Of a stretch of DNA of 64,000 bases, positions 1 through 9,461 are shown piece after piece (the stretch's first letter is position 1; every line of letters begins with the position of its first letter). Under the pieces are notes generated by a model, which was given only the letters and a program-made list of their open reading frames with translations, made no database searches and had not been told where the DNA came from. This DNA comes from Streptomyces sp. NBC_00704 (GTDB taxonomy: Bacteria > Actinomycetota > Actinomycetes > Streptomycetales > Streptomycetaceae), in the NCBI RefSeq assembly GCF_036226605.1, contig NZ_CP109000.1, positions 6,692,501 through 6,756,500 of the forward strand. Reading direction: 5' to 3'. A program made the position numbers and the translations under genes.

Positions 1-151
1 GGTACGTCAGTCACCCGTTGTCGTGCGGACCGTGCGGCCCTGCTTCGCGACAGCGGGCGGCAGCCCGGGATCAGCCGCCACGAGGGCGCCCCGTACCCTG
101 AGGCGGCCGTTTCCGGGGCGGAGACGGCCTCGACACCGGAGGCTCCCCCGC

Positions 152-811
152 ATGCGCCTGCTGCTCGTCCGTCACGGCCAGACCCCCGCCAACGTGGACA
201 ACCTCCTCGACACCGCCGTGCCCGGCCCCGGACTCACCGAGCTGGGCGCCCGCCAGGCCGCCGCCCTGCCCGAGGCCCTGGCCGACGAGGACGTCGAGGC
301 CCTCTACGCCTCCACCCTCGTCCGCACCCAGCTCACGGCCGCCCCGCTGGCCGCCGCCCGCGGCCTCGGCGTCCTGGTGCGCGACGGGCTGCGGGAGATC
401 TCCGCCGGGGACCTGGAAGCGCAGCCCGGAGACACGGAGCAGGGCGCCCTCTACATGCGCACGGCGTTCGCCTGGGCGGCGGGCGAGACGGACCTGCGCA
501 TGCCGGGCGGTGAGAGCGGAACCGAGTTCCTCGCGCGCTACGACGCCGTGGTCGCCGAGGTCGCGGCGAGCGGCGCGCGGACCGCCGTACTGGTCAGCCA
601 CGGCGCCGCGATCCGCACCTGGGCTGCGGCCCGCGCCCACAACGTCGACGTCCCCTTCGCCGCCGCGCACCGCCTCGCCAACACCGGCACGGTCGTGCTG
701 GAGGGCTCGCCCGCGGACGGCTGGAAGGCGCTGTCCTGGGCCGGCGCCACGGTCGCCCCCGCCGGGGACGGCGGACCGGCCGGGCAGCCCGTGGAGGGCG
801 CCGGCGGCTGA
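152..811 (+). CDS. Histidine phosphatase family protein
   Basis: A 219-residue protein of the phosphoglycerate-mutase-like histidine phosphatase family. The catalytic signature VRHGQT sits at residues 6-11, where the His would be phosphorylated, and the second catalytic His is in LVSHGAAIRTW near residue 150. No signal peptide or membrane segment, so cytoplasmic. The open frame extends upstream to position 23, but that stretch is Arg/Pro-rich and the family N-terminus starts exactly at this ATG. The substrate cannot be read from sequence; small members hydrolyse sugar phosphates, nucleotides or other phosphoesters. The ABC-F gene follows 80 bp downstream on the same strand, possibly co-transcribed. 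Confidence 0.85.
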   Translation: MRLLLVRHGQTPANVDNLLDTAVPGPGLTELGARQAAALPEALADEDVEALYASTLVRTQLTAAPLAAARGLGVLVRDGLREISAGDLEAQPGDTEQGALYMRTAFAWAAGETDLRMPGGESGTEFLARYDAVVAEVAASGARTAVLVSHGAAIRTWAAARAHNVDVPFAAAHRLANTGTVVLEGSPADGWKALSWAGATVAPAGDGGPAGQPVEGAGG

Positions 812-891
812 CCGCCGGGGCCGGCCGCTTCCCCGGCCTGCGCCGATATCGGTTTGCCGCGGGCGGCGGGCGGCCCGCAGAATGCCTCCTC

Positions 892-2511
<1,620 letters not shown>

Positions 2512-2517
2512 AACCGA

Positions 2518-2725
2518 CCCGGACCCGCTCAGGCCCGGACCCGCTCAGGCCCGGACCCGCTCAGGCCCGGACCCGCTCAGGCCCGGACCCGCTCAGGCCC
2601 GGACCCGCTCAGGCCCGGACCCGCTCAGGCCCGGACCCGCTCAGGCCCGGACCCGCTCAGGCCCGGACCCGCTCAGGCCCGGACCCGCTCAGGCCCGGAC
2701 CCGCTCAGGCCCGGACCCGCTCAGG
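2518..2725. repeat. 16-bp tandem repeat, 13 copies
   Basis: A perfect head-to-tail array of the 16-mer GGACCCGCTCAGGCCC, with units starting every 16 bp from 2521 to 2713. No substitutions are visible between copies. It begins directly behind the ABC-F stop codon. Because 16 is not a multiple of three, all frames read through it, which produces spurious ORFs on both strands. There are no spacers of constant size, so it is not CRISPR. Copy identity suggests recent expansion by slippage or unequal recombination. Confidence 0.95.
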
Positions 2726-2925
2726 TCAGGGGCGGCCCGTCCCAGGCCTCGCGGGCTTGCGGACTCCTCGGCGAGGCCCGGCAGCCGGAATGTTCGTACA
2801 GTGGATTCGAGAAGGCCAAAAGGCCGGAAGGCCCAAGGCCGGAAGGCGAGACCCATGGCTCCCTCCCGGCTCCTGCCCGCCCGGGCGGTGCCGGTGGACG
2901 GCCCGAGGGCGGGTACCCGAAGCGT

Positions 2926-3258
2926 ATGGACGAACACGACGAGCGGGGCACCACGATGACCGGAGTCGACCCGGACCGGCTGGACGACCAGCAGCTCATG
3001 AGAGAGCTGGAGACGATCCACCGCACGCGCCACGACACGCTGCTGTACGGCTCGAACGACGCGCTGCGCGCCCACAACGACCGCATGGCCCGGCTGGAGG
3101 GCGAGTACCTGCGCCGCAATCCGAGCCGGTTCGTCTCACCGGGCCGTACCCGCGAGGGCGCCCGGGAGCGGACAGCCGGGGCGAACGGGCGCGGCCCGGC
3201 CGACGCCCCCGTCGGCAAGTGGGGACCGGGAACGGCAGCGGGCGCCGGCGGCGCGTGA
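2926..3258 (+). CDS. Small conserved actinobacterial protein (DUF6158-like)
   Basis: A 110-residue soluble, charged protein. The core (residues 11-60) runs from TGVDPDRLDDQQLMREL through ETIHRTRHDTLL to LARLEGEYLRR-type helical sequence; the last 45 residues are Gly/Ala/Arg-rich and probably disordered. From memory it resembles the small Streptomyces family DUF6158, of unknown function; I could not check. The start may instead be the ATG at 2956, which gives a protein beginning at the conserved TGVDPDRL. It stands alone between the 16-bp repeat array and a strong bidirectional terminator. No function is proposed. Confidence 0.7.
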   Translation: MDEHDERGTTMTGVDPDRLDDQQLMRELETIHRTRHDTLLYGSNDALRAHNDRMARLEGEYLRRNPSRFVSPGRTREGARERTAGANGRGPADAPVGKWGPGTAAGAGGA

Positions 3259-3274
3259 CGCCCGCCGCGAGGCG

Positions 3275-3315
3275 CGCTCGCGTGGTTTCCCGTGACGCGG
3301 GAAGACACGCGAGCG
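3275..3315. other. Nested inverted repeat downstream of the small gene
   Basis: CGCTCGCGTG at 3275-3284 pairs with CACGCGAGCG at 3306-3315, and inside it TTCCCG pairs with CGGGAA. It lies 17 bp after the stop of the 2926 gene and just before a second, stronger hairpin. It probably contributes to termination. Confidence 0.5.
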
Positions 3316-3334
3316 TGGGCGCGACGAGAGCGAG

Positions 3335-3371
3335 GAGGCGCCGGCGAGGGGTGTGCCCTCGCCGGCGCCTC
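3335..3371. terminator. Bidirectional terminator hairpin
   Basis: A perfect 16-bp stem, GAGGCGCCGGCGAGGG at 3335-3350 pairing with 3356-3371, around a 5-nt loop. It sits between the convergent genes ending at 3258 (+) and 3386 (-). There is no T-tract, which is usual for Streptomyces terminators. Confidence 0.75.
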
Positions 3372-3385
3372 GCCCTGCTCGTCCG

Positions 3386-3937
3386 TCAGTCGCCTTCCGC
3401 GGCGAACACCCGCAGGTAGGCCTCGCAGAACGCCGGCAGATCGTCCGGCTTGCGGCTGGTGACGAGCTTGTTCGGGCCGTGGTCGCAGATCTGCACCTGC
3501 TCGTCGACCCAGTCGCCGCCGGCGTTGCGGACGTCCGTCCGCAGGCTCGGCCACGAGGTCAGCACACGGCCCCGGACGACGTCGGCCTCGATCAGCGTCC
3601 ACGGGGCGTGGCAGATCGCGGCGACCGGGCGGCCCTGCTCGAAGAACGCCTTGACGAACGCGACGGCCTTGTCGTCGGTGCGCAGGAAGTCGGGGTTGGC
3701 GACGCCGCCCGGCAGGACCAGCCCGCCGAAGGAGTCCGCGGAGGCCTCGCCGACCACCTCGTCCACGGCGAAGGTGTCGGCCTTGTCGAGGTGGTTGAAG
3801 GCCTGCACCTTGCCCGAGTCGGTCGACACCAGGACGGGTTCGTGACCCGCGTCCACCGCCGCCTGCCAGGGCTCGGTCAGCTCGACCTGTTCCACGCCTT
3901 CCGGTGCCGTCAGAAACGCGATGCGCATGGGGTTCAA
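3386..3937 (-). CDS. DJ-1/PfpI family (type 1 glutamine amidotransferase-like) protein
   Basis: A 183-residue DJ-1/PfpI protein. The nucleophile-elbow motif AICHAPW near residue 109 supplies the conserved Cys followed by His, and the upstream LVLPGG motif near 75 is the typical glycine-rich turn. This subgroup (PfpI/YhbO-like) is reported to include proteases, chaperones and deglycases; the substrate cannot be assigned. Soluble, with no signal peptide. Either the ATG at 3937 (MNPMRIAF) or the one at 3928 (MRIAF) could be the start; the family normally begins close to the first beta strand RIAFL, so the shorter start is equally plausible. Confidence 0.88.
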   Translation of the reverse strand: MNPMRIAFLTAPEGVEQVELTEPWQAAVDAGHEPVLVSTDSGKVQAFNHLDKADTFAVDEVVGEASADSFGGLVLPGGVANPDFLRTDDKAVAFVKAFFEQGRPVAAICHAPWTLIEADVVRGRVLTSWPSLRTDVRNAGGDWVDEQVQICDHGPNKLVTSRKPDDLPAFCEAYLRVFAAEGD

Positions 3938-4009
3938 CGTCCTTTCCGTGTCTTCAGGTCCGTGTCGTCAGGGGTGGGGGGACGGCCGGGTGGCCTGTGC
4001 CGGGCCGCA

Positions 4010-4390
4010 TCAGCGGCGGGCGCCGACCAGTGCCTCGGCCAGCTGCTGCACATTGCCGTATCGCTGCGTGTGCGGAAGTTCCCGGACCGCGTCCACGAGC
4101 GCGTCCGGAGCATGTTCGCGGCGCAGCACGACCACCAGCGCGCCCGGTCCGGCGGGGAACGAGCCGCGTGCCAGGAAGCGGGCGAGCTCCAGACGGACCG
4201 CCTCCAGCGATGCCCGGGGGCTTCCCGGCACCACCGGGCCGCCCCACACCTCGGGGTCGTCCTCGGCGGACGGCTCCGGGTCGTGCCACTCCTCCGTGCG
4301 GGTGGGGTGGCCGGACCTCAGCAGGCCCTGCAGTTCGTGCTTCATCTCGTCGTCCCGGTGCACGCTCAGCCGGTCACTGCCTCGCTGCAT
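4010..4390 (-). CDS. DUF2795-like protein
   Basis: A 126-residue hydrophilic protein starting MQRGSDRLSVHRDDEM. The C-terminal half contains a long helix, the FLARGSFPAG segment, LRREHAPDALVDAVRELP and YGNVQQLAEAL. This layout matches the DUF2795 fold of about 55 residues that is often linked to stress or DUF2267-type genes in actinomycetes. The open frame extends 42 codons further upstream, but that part is compositionally unlike a Streptomyces gene. The TPP-enzyme gene lies upstream on the same strand (gap 153 bp). Function unknown. Confidence 0.72.
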   Translation of the reverse strand: MQRGSDRLSVHRDDEMKHELQGLLRSGHPTRTEEWHDPEPSAEDDPEVWGGPVVPGSPRASLEAVRLELARFLARGSFPAGPGALVVVLRREHAPDALVDAVRELPHTQRYGNVQQLAEALVGARR

Positions 4391-4543
4391 GATTCGCCCT
4401 CCAGATCTTCGGGTGGCCACCGCGTACCCGAGGAGGAGAGGCCGACACGGGATTCCCGCTGGGCACTTCGGAAAACCGTCCTGACCTGCGCATCCCGCTG
4501 TTCCGCTGTCCCGCATCGCGCCTGTGCCGTGTCGCGCTTCCCG

Positions 4544-6451
4544 TCATCCCGCTTCCGGGCCCGGCAGGAACTCCTGCATCTTCGCCTTGAAGGCGTGCCG
4601 GGCCACCGAGCCCGCGTCGGGCTCGCCCTTCAGGACCGCCGCGGCCGCGGCCCCCAGCTGCTCCCAGGTGGCGTGCGCAGGCACCGGCGGCACGGACGGA
4701 TCGGTGAGGAACTCCACGACCGCCGGGCCGTCCGCCGCCAGGGCCGTGCGCCAGCCCGCCTCCACCTCCTCCGGCGTCTCCACCCGCACGCCGGTCAGCC
4801 CCAGGGAGCGCGCGAACTCCGCGTACCCGGGCCCTGCTCCCCGGTCGGGGCCGTGGTCGTTCCACACCGCGACGACCAGCCGCGGGTCCTGCCACAGGTG
4901 CCGGTGCCTCGCCACGGCGGACAGCTCCTCGAGCCCGTCGAGCCGCATCGCCGCGTCGTCCACCAGCGCGATCGCTGGCCGGTCCGGGCGGGCGAACTTG
5001 GCGCCGATCGCGTACGGCACGGCGCAGCCCTTCGCCCCGGAGCCCGTGGAGAGGGCGCCGTGCATGCCGGGCCGCAGCGTCAGATGGCGGGCGTACCAGG
5101 CCGCCAGGGCGCCCGGTTCGCAGGTCAGCATCGCGTCGGGCGGCAGCAGCGGGTCCAGGAGGCGGGCCACCAGCTCCGGGTTGACCGGGTCGGCCGACAG
5201 CCGCGCGCGGCGGTCCAGCACCTCCTCCCAGCGCCGGACGTTGTCGCAGACGGTGTCGAGCCACTCGCGGCCGCGTTCCCCGCTCCGGATCGCCGGGATC
5301 AGCCGGTTGAGCGTCTCCCGCACGTCCGCGACGAGTTCCACGTCGTAGGGCTCGGGCTCGCCGGACTCGCAGGGCTGGTCCGGCTCGTCCGGCGAGTCGG
5401 GTGTTCCCGGAGAACCGCTCGACACGTGGCCCGACGCCTGCGACGTCTGCGACACATGCCGTGAGGAAGGGTCCGGCGGACAGGCCGTTCCGTCCGGAGT
5501 CGGTTCGACGTCGATCCGGATGCTGCGCACGTGGCCGCCCAGGTCCGGAAGGAACCGCGGGTGCGTGACCGAGGAGCCGATCGCCAGCACCGTGTCGCAG
5601 TCGCGCATCAGCTCGTAGGACGGACGGGTGCCCAGGGGGCCGACCGGGCCGGTGACATAAGGGAGTTCGTCGCTCACGACGCCCTTGCCGGGCAGTTCCT
5701 CGGCCACACCGGCGCCGAGCAGTCCGGCGATCCGGCGCACCTCCTCGCCCGCGCCGGCGGCGCCCCGTCCGACGAGGATCGCCACCTTGTCACCGGAGTT
5801 GAGGATCTCCGCGGCTCGTTCCAGCGCCTCCGCGGAGGGGGACGCCGTCCGTCCGTCCCGGCCGGGACCGTTCGGCGCCGCACCGAGCCCGGCCGGCGGC
5901 CTCGGGAACTCCGGGGGTTCCGGGGGTTCGGGGCAGTCGAGTTCCATCACGTCCTCGGGGACCACGACCACGACCGGACAGCGGCGGGCGTACGCGGTGC
6001 GCAGCGCCCGGTCCAGGACGTCGGCCAGGTCCTGAGGGGCCGTCACGGTCTCCAGGAAGTCCGGGGCGACGTCCCGGAACAGCGTGTACGGGTCCGTGTG
6101 CGGGTCCGCTTCCGGCCTCTGCGGGCCGTTCCGGTCCGTCCGACGGTGGCCGACGACCGCCAGGACGGGCACGCGGTCCGGCTTCGCCGCGGACAGGCCG
6201 TCGAGGAGATGGACCGCGTCCGGTCCCGACGCCGCCGCGCACACTCCCGGACGTCCGCCGAACCGGGCGTCGCCCACTGCCTGGAACGCGGAGGAGCGGG
6301 CGTGCGGCGAGCGCACGAGACGGGGCGCTTCGTCGGCGCCGTCGCAGGCGTCGAGCAGCGCGTGCACGCCGTCGCCGGGGCAGCCGAAGACGTGCTCGAC
6401 ACCCCACTCGCGCAGGCGTCTCACCAGGTGTTCGGCGACCGTGGCGGCCAT
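4544..6451 (-). CDS. Thiamine-diphosphate-dependent enzyme homologue, catalytic residues degenerate
   Basis: A 635-residue protein with the three-domain acetolactate synthase/pyruvate oxidase layout. The N-terminal Pyr domain opens VEHVFGCPGDGVHALLDA near residue 18, a central Rossmann domain lies around 220-330, and the C-terminal PP domain ends FLTDPSVPPVPAHATWEQ near 600. Key residues are missing. The segment that is normally RHEExxAF reads SPHARSSAF, so the ThDP-activating Glu is Ala. The GDG of the Mg/diphosphate site reads VDDAAMRLDG. The following HNN motif reads WNDHGPD, with some 20 residues deleted after it. An acidic Ser/Pro insert lies near 345-370. The frame is open and codon use normal, so this looks like a maintained non-classical or inactive paralogue rather than a decaying gene. 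Confidence 0.85.
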   Translation of the reverse strand: MAATVAEHLVRRLREWGVEHVFGCPGDGVHALLDACDGADEAPRLVRSPHARSSAFQAVGDARFGGRPGVCAAASGPDAVHLLDGLSAAKPDRVPVLAVVGHRRTDRNGPQRPEADPHTDPYTLFRDVAPDFLETVTAPQDLADVLDRALRTAYARRCPVVVVVPEDVMELDCPEPPEPPEFPRPPAGLGAAPNGPGRDGRTASPSAEALERAAEILNSGDKVAILVGRGAAGAGEEVRRIAGLLGAGVAEELPGKGVVSDELPYVTGPVGPLGTRPSYELMRDCDTVLAIGSSVTHPRFLPDLGGHVRSIRIDVEPTPDGTACPPDPSSRHVSQTSQASGHVSSGSPGTPDSPDEPDQPCESGEPEPYDVELVADVRETLNRLIPAIRSGERGREWLDTVCDNVRRWEEVLDRRARLSADPVNPELVARLLDPLLPPDAMLTCEPGALAAWYARHLTLRPGMHGALSTGSGAKGCAVPYAIGAKFARPDRPAIALVDDAAMRLDGLEELSAVARHRHLWQDPRLVVAVWNDHGPDRGAGPGYAEFARSLGLTGVRVETPEEVEAGWRTALAADGPAVVEFLTDPSVPPVPAHATWEQLGAAAAAVLKGEPDAGSVARHAFKAKMQEFLPGPEAG

Positions 6452-6713
6452 GAACGGGACCTCCCTGACGGGGGAAAAGGCGGAAATTCGGGAGCGGGGC
6501 GTGCACCGGCACGGGTGACCGCGAAGCCCGCCCGAAAACCTCGGCGGTGTGGGGAGGCGTGAGCCCGGGGGCGGGGGCGGGGGTCACCCGCACGGGCGTG
6601 TCCGTCCCGCCAATGGCGTCCGGCCGCGCGCGGTCCGGGCCCTCCGGGGCTGTGATGGCCGTGGGGCGGTGACGCCCCGCCCCGCAGCAGCCACCGGCCG
6701 AAGGAGCCGTCCC

Positions 6714-7487
6714 ATGGGTCGCACCGCCCACTTCCTCTCCGCTCTGGCCCTGGCCGGCGCGGTCCTGGCCGTCGCCGGCCCGGCCGCCTCCGCGGACCCG
6801 TCGGCGGAGGTCAGCCCGGGCAGCGCCGCCCCCGGCGACAGCGTCAGCGTGTCGGTCGCCTGCGGCCCCCTCGCCGCCCCCGCGCCCGAGAGCCTCGACG
6901 CCACCTCGCAGGCCTTCGCCGGGGGCGCCGTCAAACTGAGCAAGGTCCCCGGCGACGACCCGCAGGCCGGGACCGCCTACCGAGGCACCGCCCGGATCGC
7001 CCCCGCCGACGAGCTGGAGGCGGGCCCGGACCCGGCCGCCGCGACCGTGGCGGCGGGCGCGGCCGGAGCGGCCGCCGGGTGGACCGTCGACGGCACCTGC
7101 CCGGCCGCGCCCGGCGCCCAGGGCAAGCCCTGGAGCGCCACTCTGGAGATCGCGAACGGCTGGTCACAGCCGTGTGCGACACCGGCCCCGACCGGGTCAT
7201 GCGCCACCGCCCGGCCGTGTGAGCAAGTTACGGGCGCCGCGCGGCCGCACCCCGATTCCTGCGCCACCGCCCGCCCGTGCGCCCGGCCCGAGCCGCAGCA
7301 GCGCGGGGCCGCCTCCGCGGACGCCTCCTGCGCCCCCGCCGCCGTCGACCACGGCGTCCAGGCGGGCGAGGGCGGCGCGTTCACCGACTCCGTGCCCGCG
7401 CTGGTCGCCGGCGCGCTGCTGATCGCGGGCGCGTTCGGAGCGGCCGTGCACCGACTGCGCCGCCGGGACCGCGCGGGTGACGCCTGA
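6714..7487 (+). CDS. Secreted, C-terminally membrane-anchored protein of unknown function
   Basis: A 257-residue protein with an N-terminal signal peptide (about residues 1-30, ending AASADPS), an Ala/Gly/Pro-rich extracellular part, and a C-terminal membrane span (VPALVAGALLIAGAFGAAVH) followed by Arg-rich RLRRRDRAGDA. This is the layout of a type I cell-surface protein. Residues 150-195 contain a direct repeat of the heptad CATARPC, each copy preceded by S, so four regularly placed cysteines are available. Start chosen because of AAGGAG at 6701-6706. The first domain (VSPGSAAPGDSVSVSVAC) looks like an Ig-like surface domain. No homologue recognised. Confidence 0.75.
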   Translation: MGRTAHFLSALALAGAVLAVAGPAASADPSAEVSPGSAAPGDSVSVSVACGPLAAPAPESLDATSQAFAGGAVKLSKVPGDDPQAGTAYRGTARIAPADELEAGPDPAAATVAAGAAGAAAGWTVDGTCPAAPGAQGKPWSATLEIANGWSQPCATPAPTGSCATARPCEQVTGAARPHPDSCATARPCARPEPQQRGAASADASCAPAAVDHGVQAGEGGAFTDSVPALVAGALLIAGAFGAAVHRLRRRDRAGDA

Positions 7488-7733
7488 CCGCGGCCCTCGG
7501 CCCGGCCCGCCCCCGGTGTGACAGGCGCAACGCGCGCGGGCGGTGATGGAGAGCCGCCCCACCGGGTACTCGCCTCCCAGAGGCACGACCCGCCTCGTAC
7601 GAGGATCCGGCCCCCTGCGAGCGCGGGGCCCCGTACGGGACGTCACGCACCACGCGCCCCGCGCGCCGTCCCGCCGCCGGGACGGCACCGGTCGCCGGGC
7701 ACGACAGCAGGGACGGACTGCGCGGAGGACGCG

Positions 7734-9461
7734 ATGCGACGGACGCAACCGGGGGACCGCGAACCCTCCCGGAACCACGTCCCCCCGCCGGACGACGATC
7801 CGGTCCCCCCGCCGGACGACGATCCGGTCCCCCCGCCGGACGGCGGTCCGGCTCCGGAGCAGGGACGCGCTCCGGACGACGACGCGGTCCGCCCGTCGGG
7901 CGAGGGTCCGGCTCCGGGCCAAAGGCGCGTCCCGGACGACGACGCGGTCCGCCCGTCGGGCGGCGGTCCGGCCTCGGACCAGGGACGCGCCCCGCACGAC
8001 GGCCCGGTCCGCCCGCCGGGCGGCGGTCCGGCTCCGGGCCAAAGGCGCGTCCCGGACGACGGCCCGGTCCGCCCGTCGGACGGCGGTCCGGCTTCGGACC
8101 AGGGACACGTCCCGGACGACGGCCCGGTCCGCCCGCCGGGCGGCGGTCCGGCCTCGGACCAGGGACGCGCCCCGCACGACGGCCCGGTCCGCCCGCCGGA
8201 CGGCGGTCCCGCCCCGGACCTCGTCTTCGGGCGGGGACACGGACCCGTCCGCTACGGCCCGCCGCCCCCCACGGACGCACTGCCGGTGCTGCCCGAACTG
8301 GCCGCGGTGCTCGCCCGTGCGGCGGGCCGCGCCGAGGGCGAACCGGTCGGCGGCGGCCCCGCCCTCCTCGACGCGGCCCGCGGCTACTGGTCCCGGCGCG
8401 GCGTCCCCGCCGGGCCGGGACGGGTCGCGGCCGGCCCCGGCGCCCCGTCCCTGCTGCTCGCGCTGACCGCCGCCCTCGGCGGCGACGTCCTGGTGCCCCG
8501 GCCCTGCGCGGCCTGGTGGGGGCCGTACGCACGGCTGCTGGGGCGGCCCGTCTTCCATGTGGCCACGCCCGCCGAGTGCGGCGGCGTCCCGGACCCCTTC
8601 GCGCTGCTGGAGACCGTGCGCCGGGTCCGCGACGAGGGCGGCGACCCGCGGCTGCTGGTGCTGTCCGTCGCCGACGACCCCACCGCCACCGTCGCGCCCC
8701 CCGAGGTGCTGCACGAGGTCGTGGAGGCCGCCGCGGGCGAGGGCCTGCACCTGGTCAGCGACGAGACCTGGCGCGACACGGTGCACAGCCCGCACGAGAC
8801 GGTGCTGGTCGGTCCGGCGGAGATGCTGCCCGAGCGGGTCACCGTCGTCAGCGACCTCGCCGGCGCGCTGCTCCCCGCGGGCTGGCCCGCGGCGGTCGTC
8901 CGGTTCCCCGCGTCGGCGGCAGGCGACGACCTGCACGCGCGCGTGCTCGACGTGCTCACCGCCCTCGACGCGCGCGTGGCCGCCCCCGTGGCTGCGGCCG
9001 CCGCCTACGCCCTGGCCGAGCCGGAGCCCGTGACCGCGCGTGTCGCGGCCGCCGTGCGCCTGCACGCGCGCGTGGCGGAGGCGCTGCACTCCGCCGTGGT
9101 CGCCGCGGGCGGGATGGCACGGCCGCCCAGGGCCGGCCGCCATCTGTACGCCGACCTGAGCCCGCTGCGCGAGGCGCTCGCGGCCCACGGGGTCACGGAC
9201 GCGCAGGAGCTGGAGGACTTCCTCTCCGCCCGGCTCGGCATGCCCGCGCCGGGCGGCCACCGCTTCGGGGACGACCTCGGCGCACTGCGGGTCCGGCTGT
9301 CCACCGGCATGCTCCTGGACGGGACGGACGCGCAGCGCACGGAATGCCTCACCTCGCCCACGCCGTGGGAACTGCCACACGTGCAACGCGCGTTGGCGCT
9401 CTTGAGGTCCGTCCTCGACGATCTCCGTGACGACGCTCAGCGATGGGAGCCTCCTCGATGA
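7734..9461 (+). CDS. PLP-fold aminotransferase-like protein with N-terminal repeat region
   Basis: A 575-residue protein in two parts. Residues 1-165 are a Pro/Gly/Asp-rich repeat region, presumably disordered. Residues 170-570 follow the fold-type I class I/II aminotransferase pattern: YGPPPPTDALPVLPELAAVL, the LVSDETWRDT equivalent of the DExY motif, and a C-terminal small domain. The expected PLP-lysine motif (SxSK) reads VVSDLAGALLPAGWP, with no Lys, and the NPTG motif reads DDPTATV. Start at ATG 7734 with GGAGG six bases upstream. It overlaps the next gene by ATGA, so the two are translationally coupled. Probably not a working transaminase; perhaps a regulatory or structural relative. 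Confidence 0.78.
   Translation: MRRTQPGDREPSRNHVPPPDDDPVPPPDDDPVPPPDGGPAPEQGRAPDDDAVRPSGEGPAPGQRRVPDDDAVRPSGGGPASDQGRAPHDGPVRPPGGGPAPGQRRVPDDGPVRPSDGGPASDQGHVPDDGPVRPPGGGPASDQGRAPHDGPVRPPDGGPAPDLVFGRGHGPVRYGPPPPTDALPVLPELAAVLARAAGRAEGEPVGGGPALLDAARGYWSRRGVPAGPGRVAAGPGAPSLLLALTAALGGDVLVPRPCAAWWGPYARLLGRPVFHVATPAECGGVPDPFALLETVRRVRDEGGDPRLLVLSVADDPTATVAPPEVLHEVVEAAAGEGLHLVSDETWRDTVHSPHETVLVGPAEMLPERVTVVSDLAGALLPAGWPAAVVRFPASAAGDDLHARVLDVLTALDARVAAPVAAAAAYALAEPEPVTARVAAAVRLHARVAEALHSAVVAAGGMARPPRAGRHLYADLSPLREALAAHGVTDAQELEDFLSARLGMPAPGGHRFGDDLGALRVRLSTGMLLDGTDAQRTECLTSPTPWELPHVQRALALLRSVLDDLRDDAQRWEPPR
7840..8210 (+). repeat. 60-bp in-frame repeat coding for 20-residue units
   Basis: About six imperfect 60-bp units inside the PLP-fold gene, each coding for a variant of GGPASDQGRAPHDGPVRPPG. 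They are preceded by three shorter 21-bp units coding for PPPDDDPV. Because 60 is a multiple of three the reading frame is kept. Two unit subtypes alternate (ASDQGRAPHD and APGQRRVPDD), which suggests duplication in blocks of two. Confidence 0.9.

Noticed and set aside
2518..2725. CRISPR array
   Set aside because: Units are contiguous 16-mers without spacers, and no cas genes are present.
7197..9386. 729-codon minus-strand ORF with repeated RADRAVVR units
   Set aside because: Antisense reading of the 60-bp repeats in the PLP-fold gene; codon bias fits the plus-strand frame.
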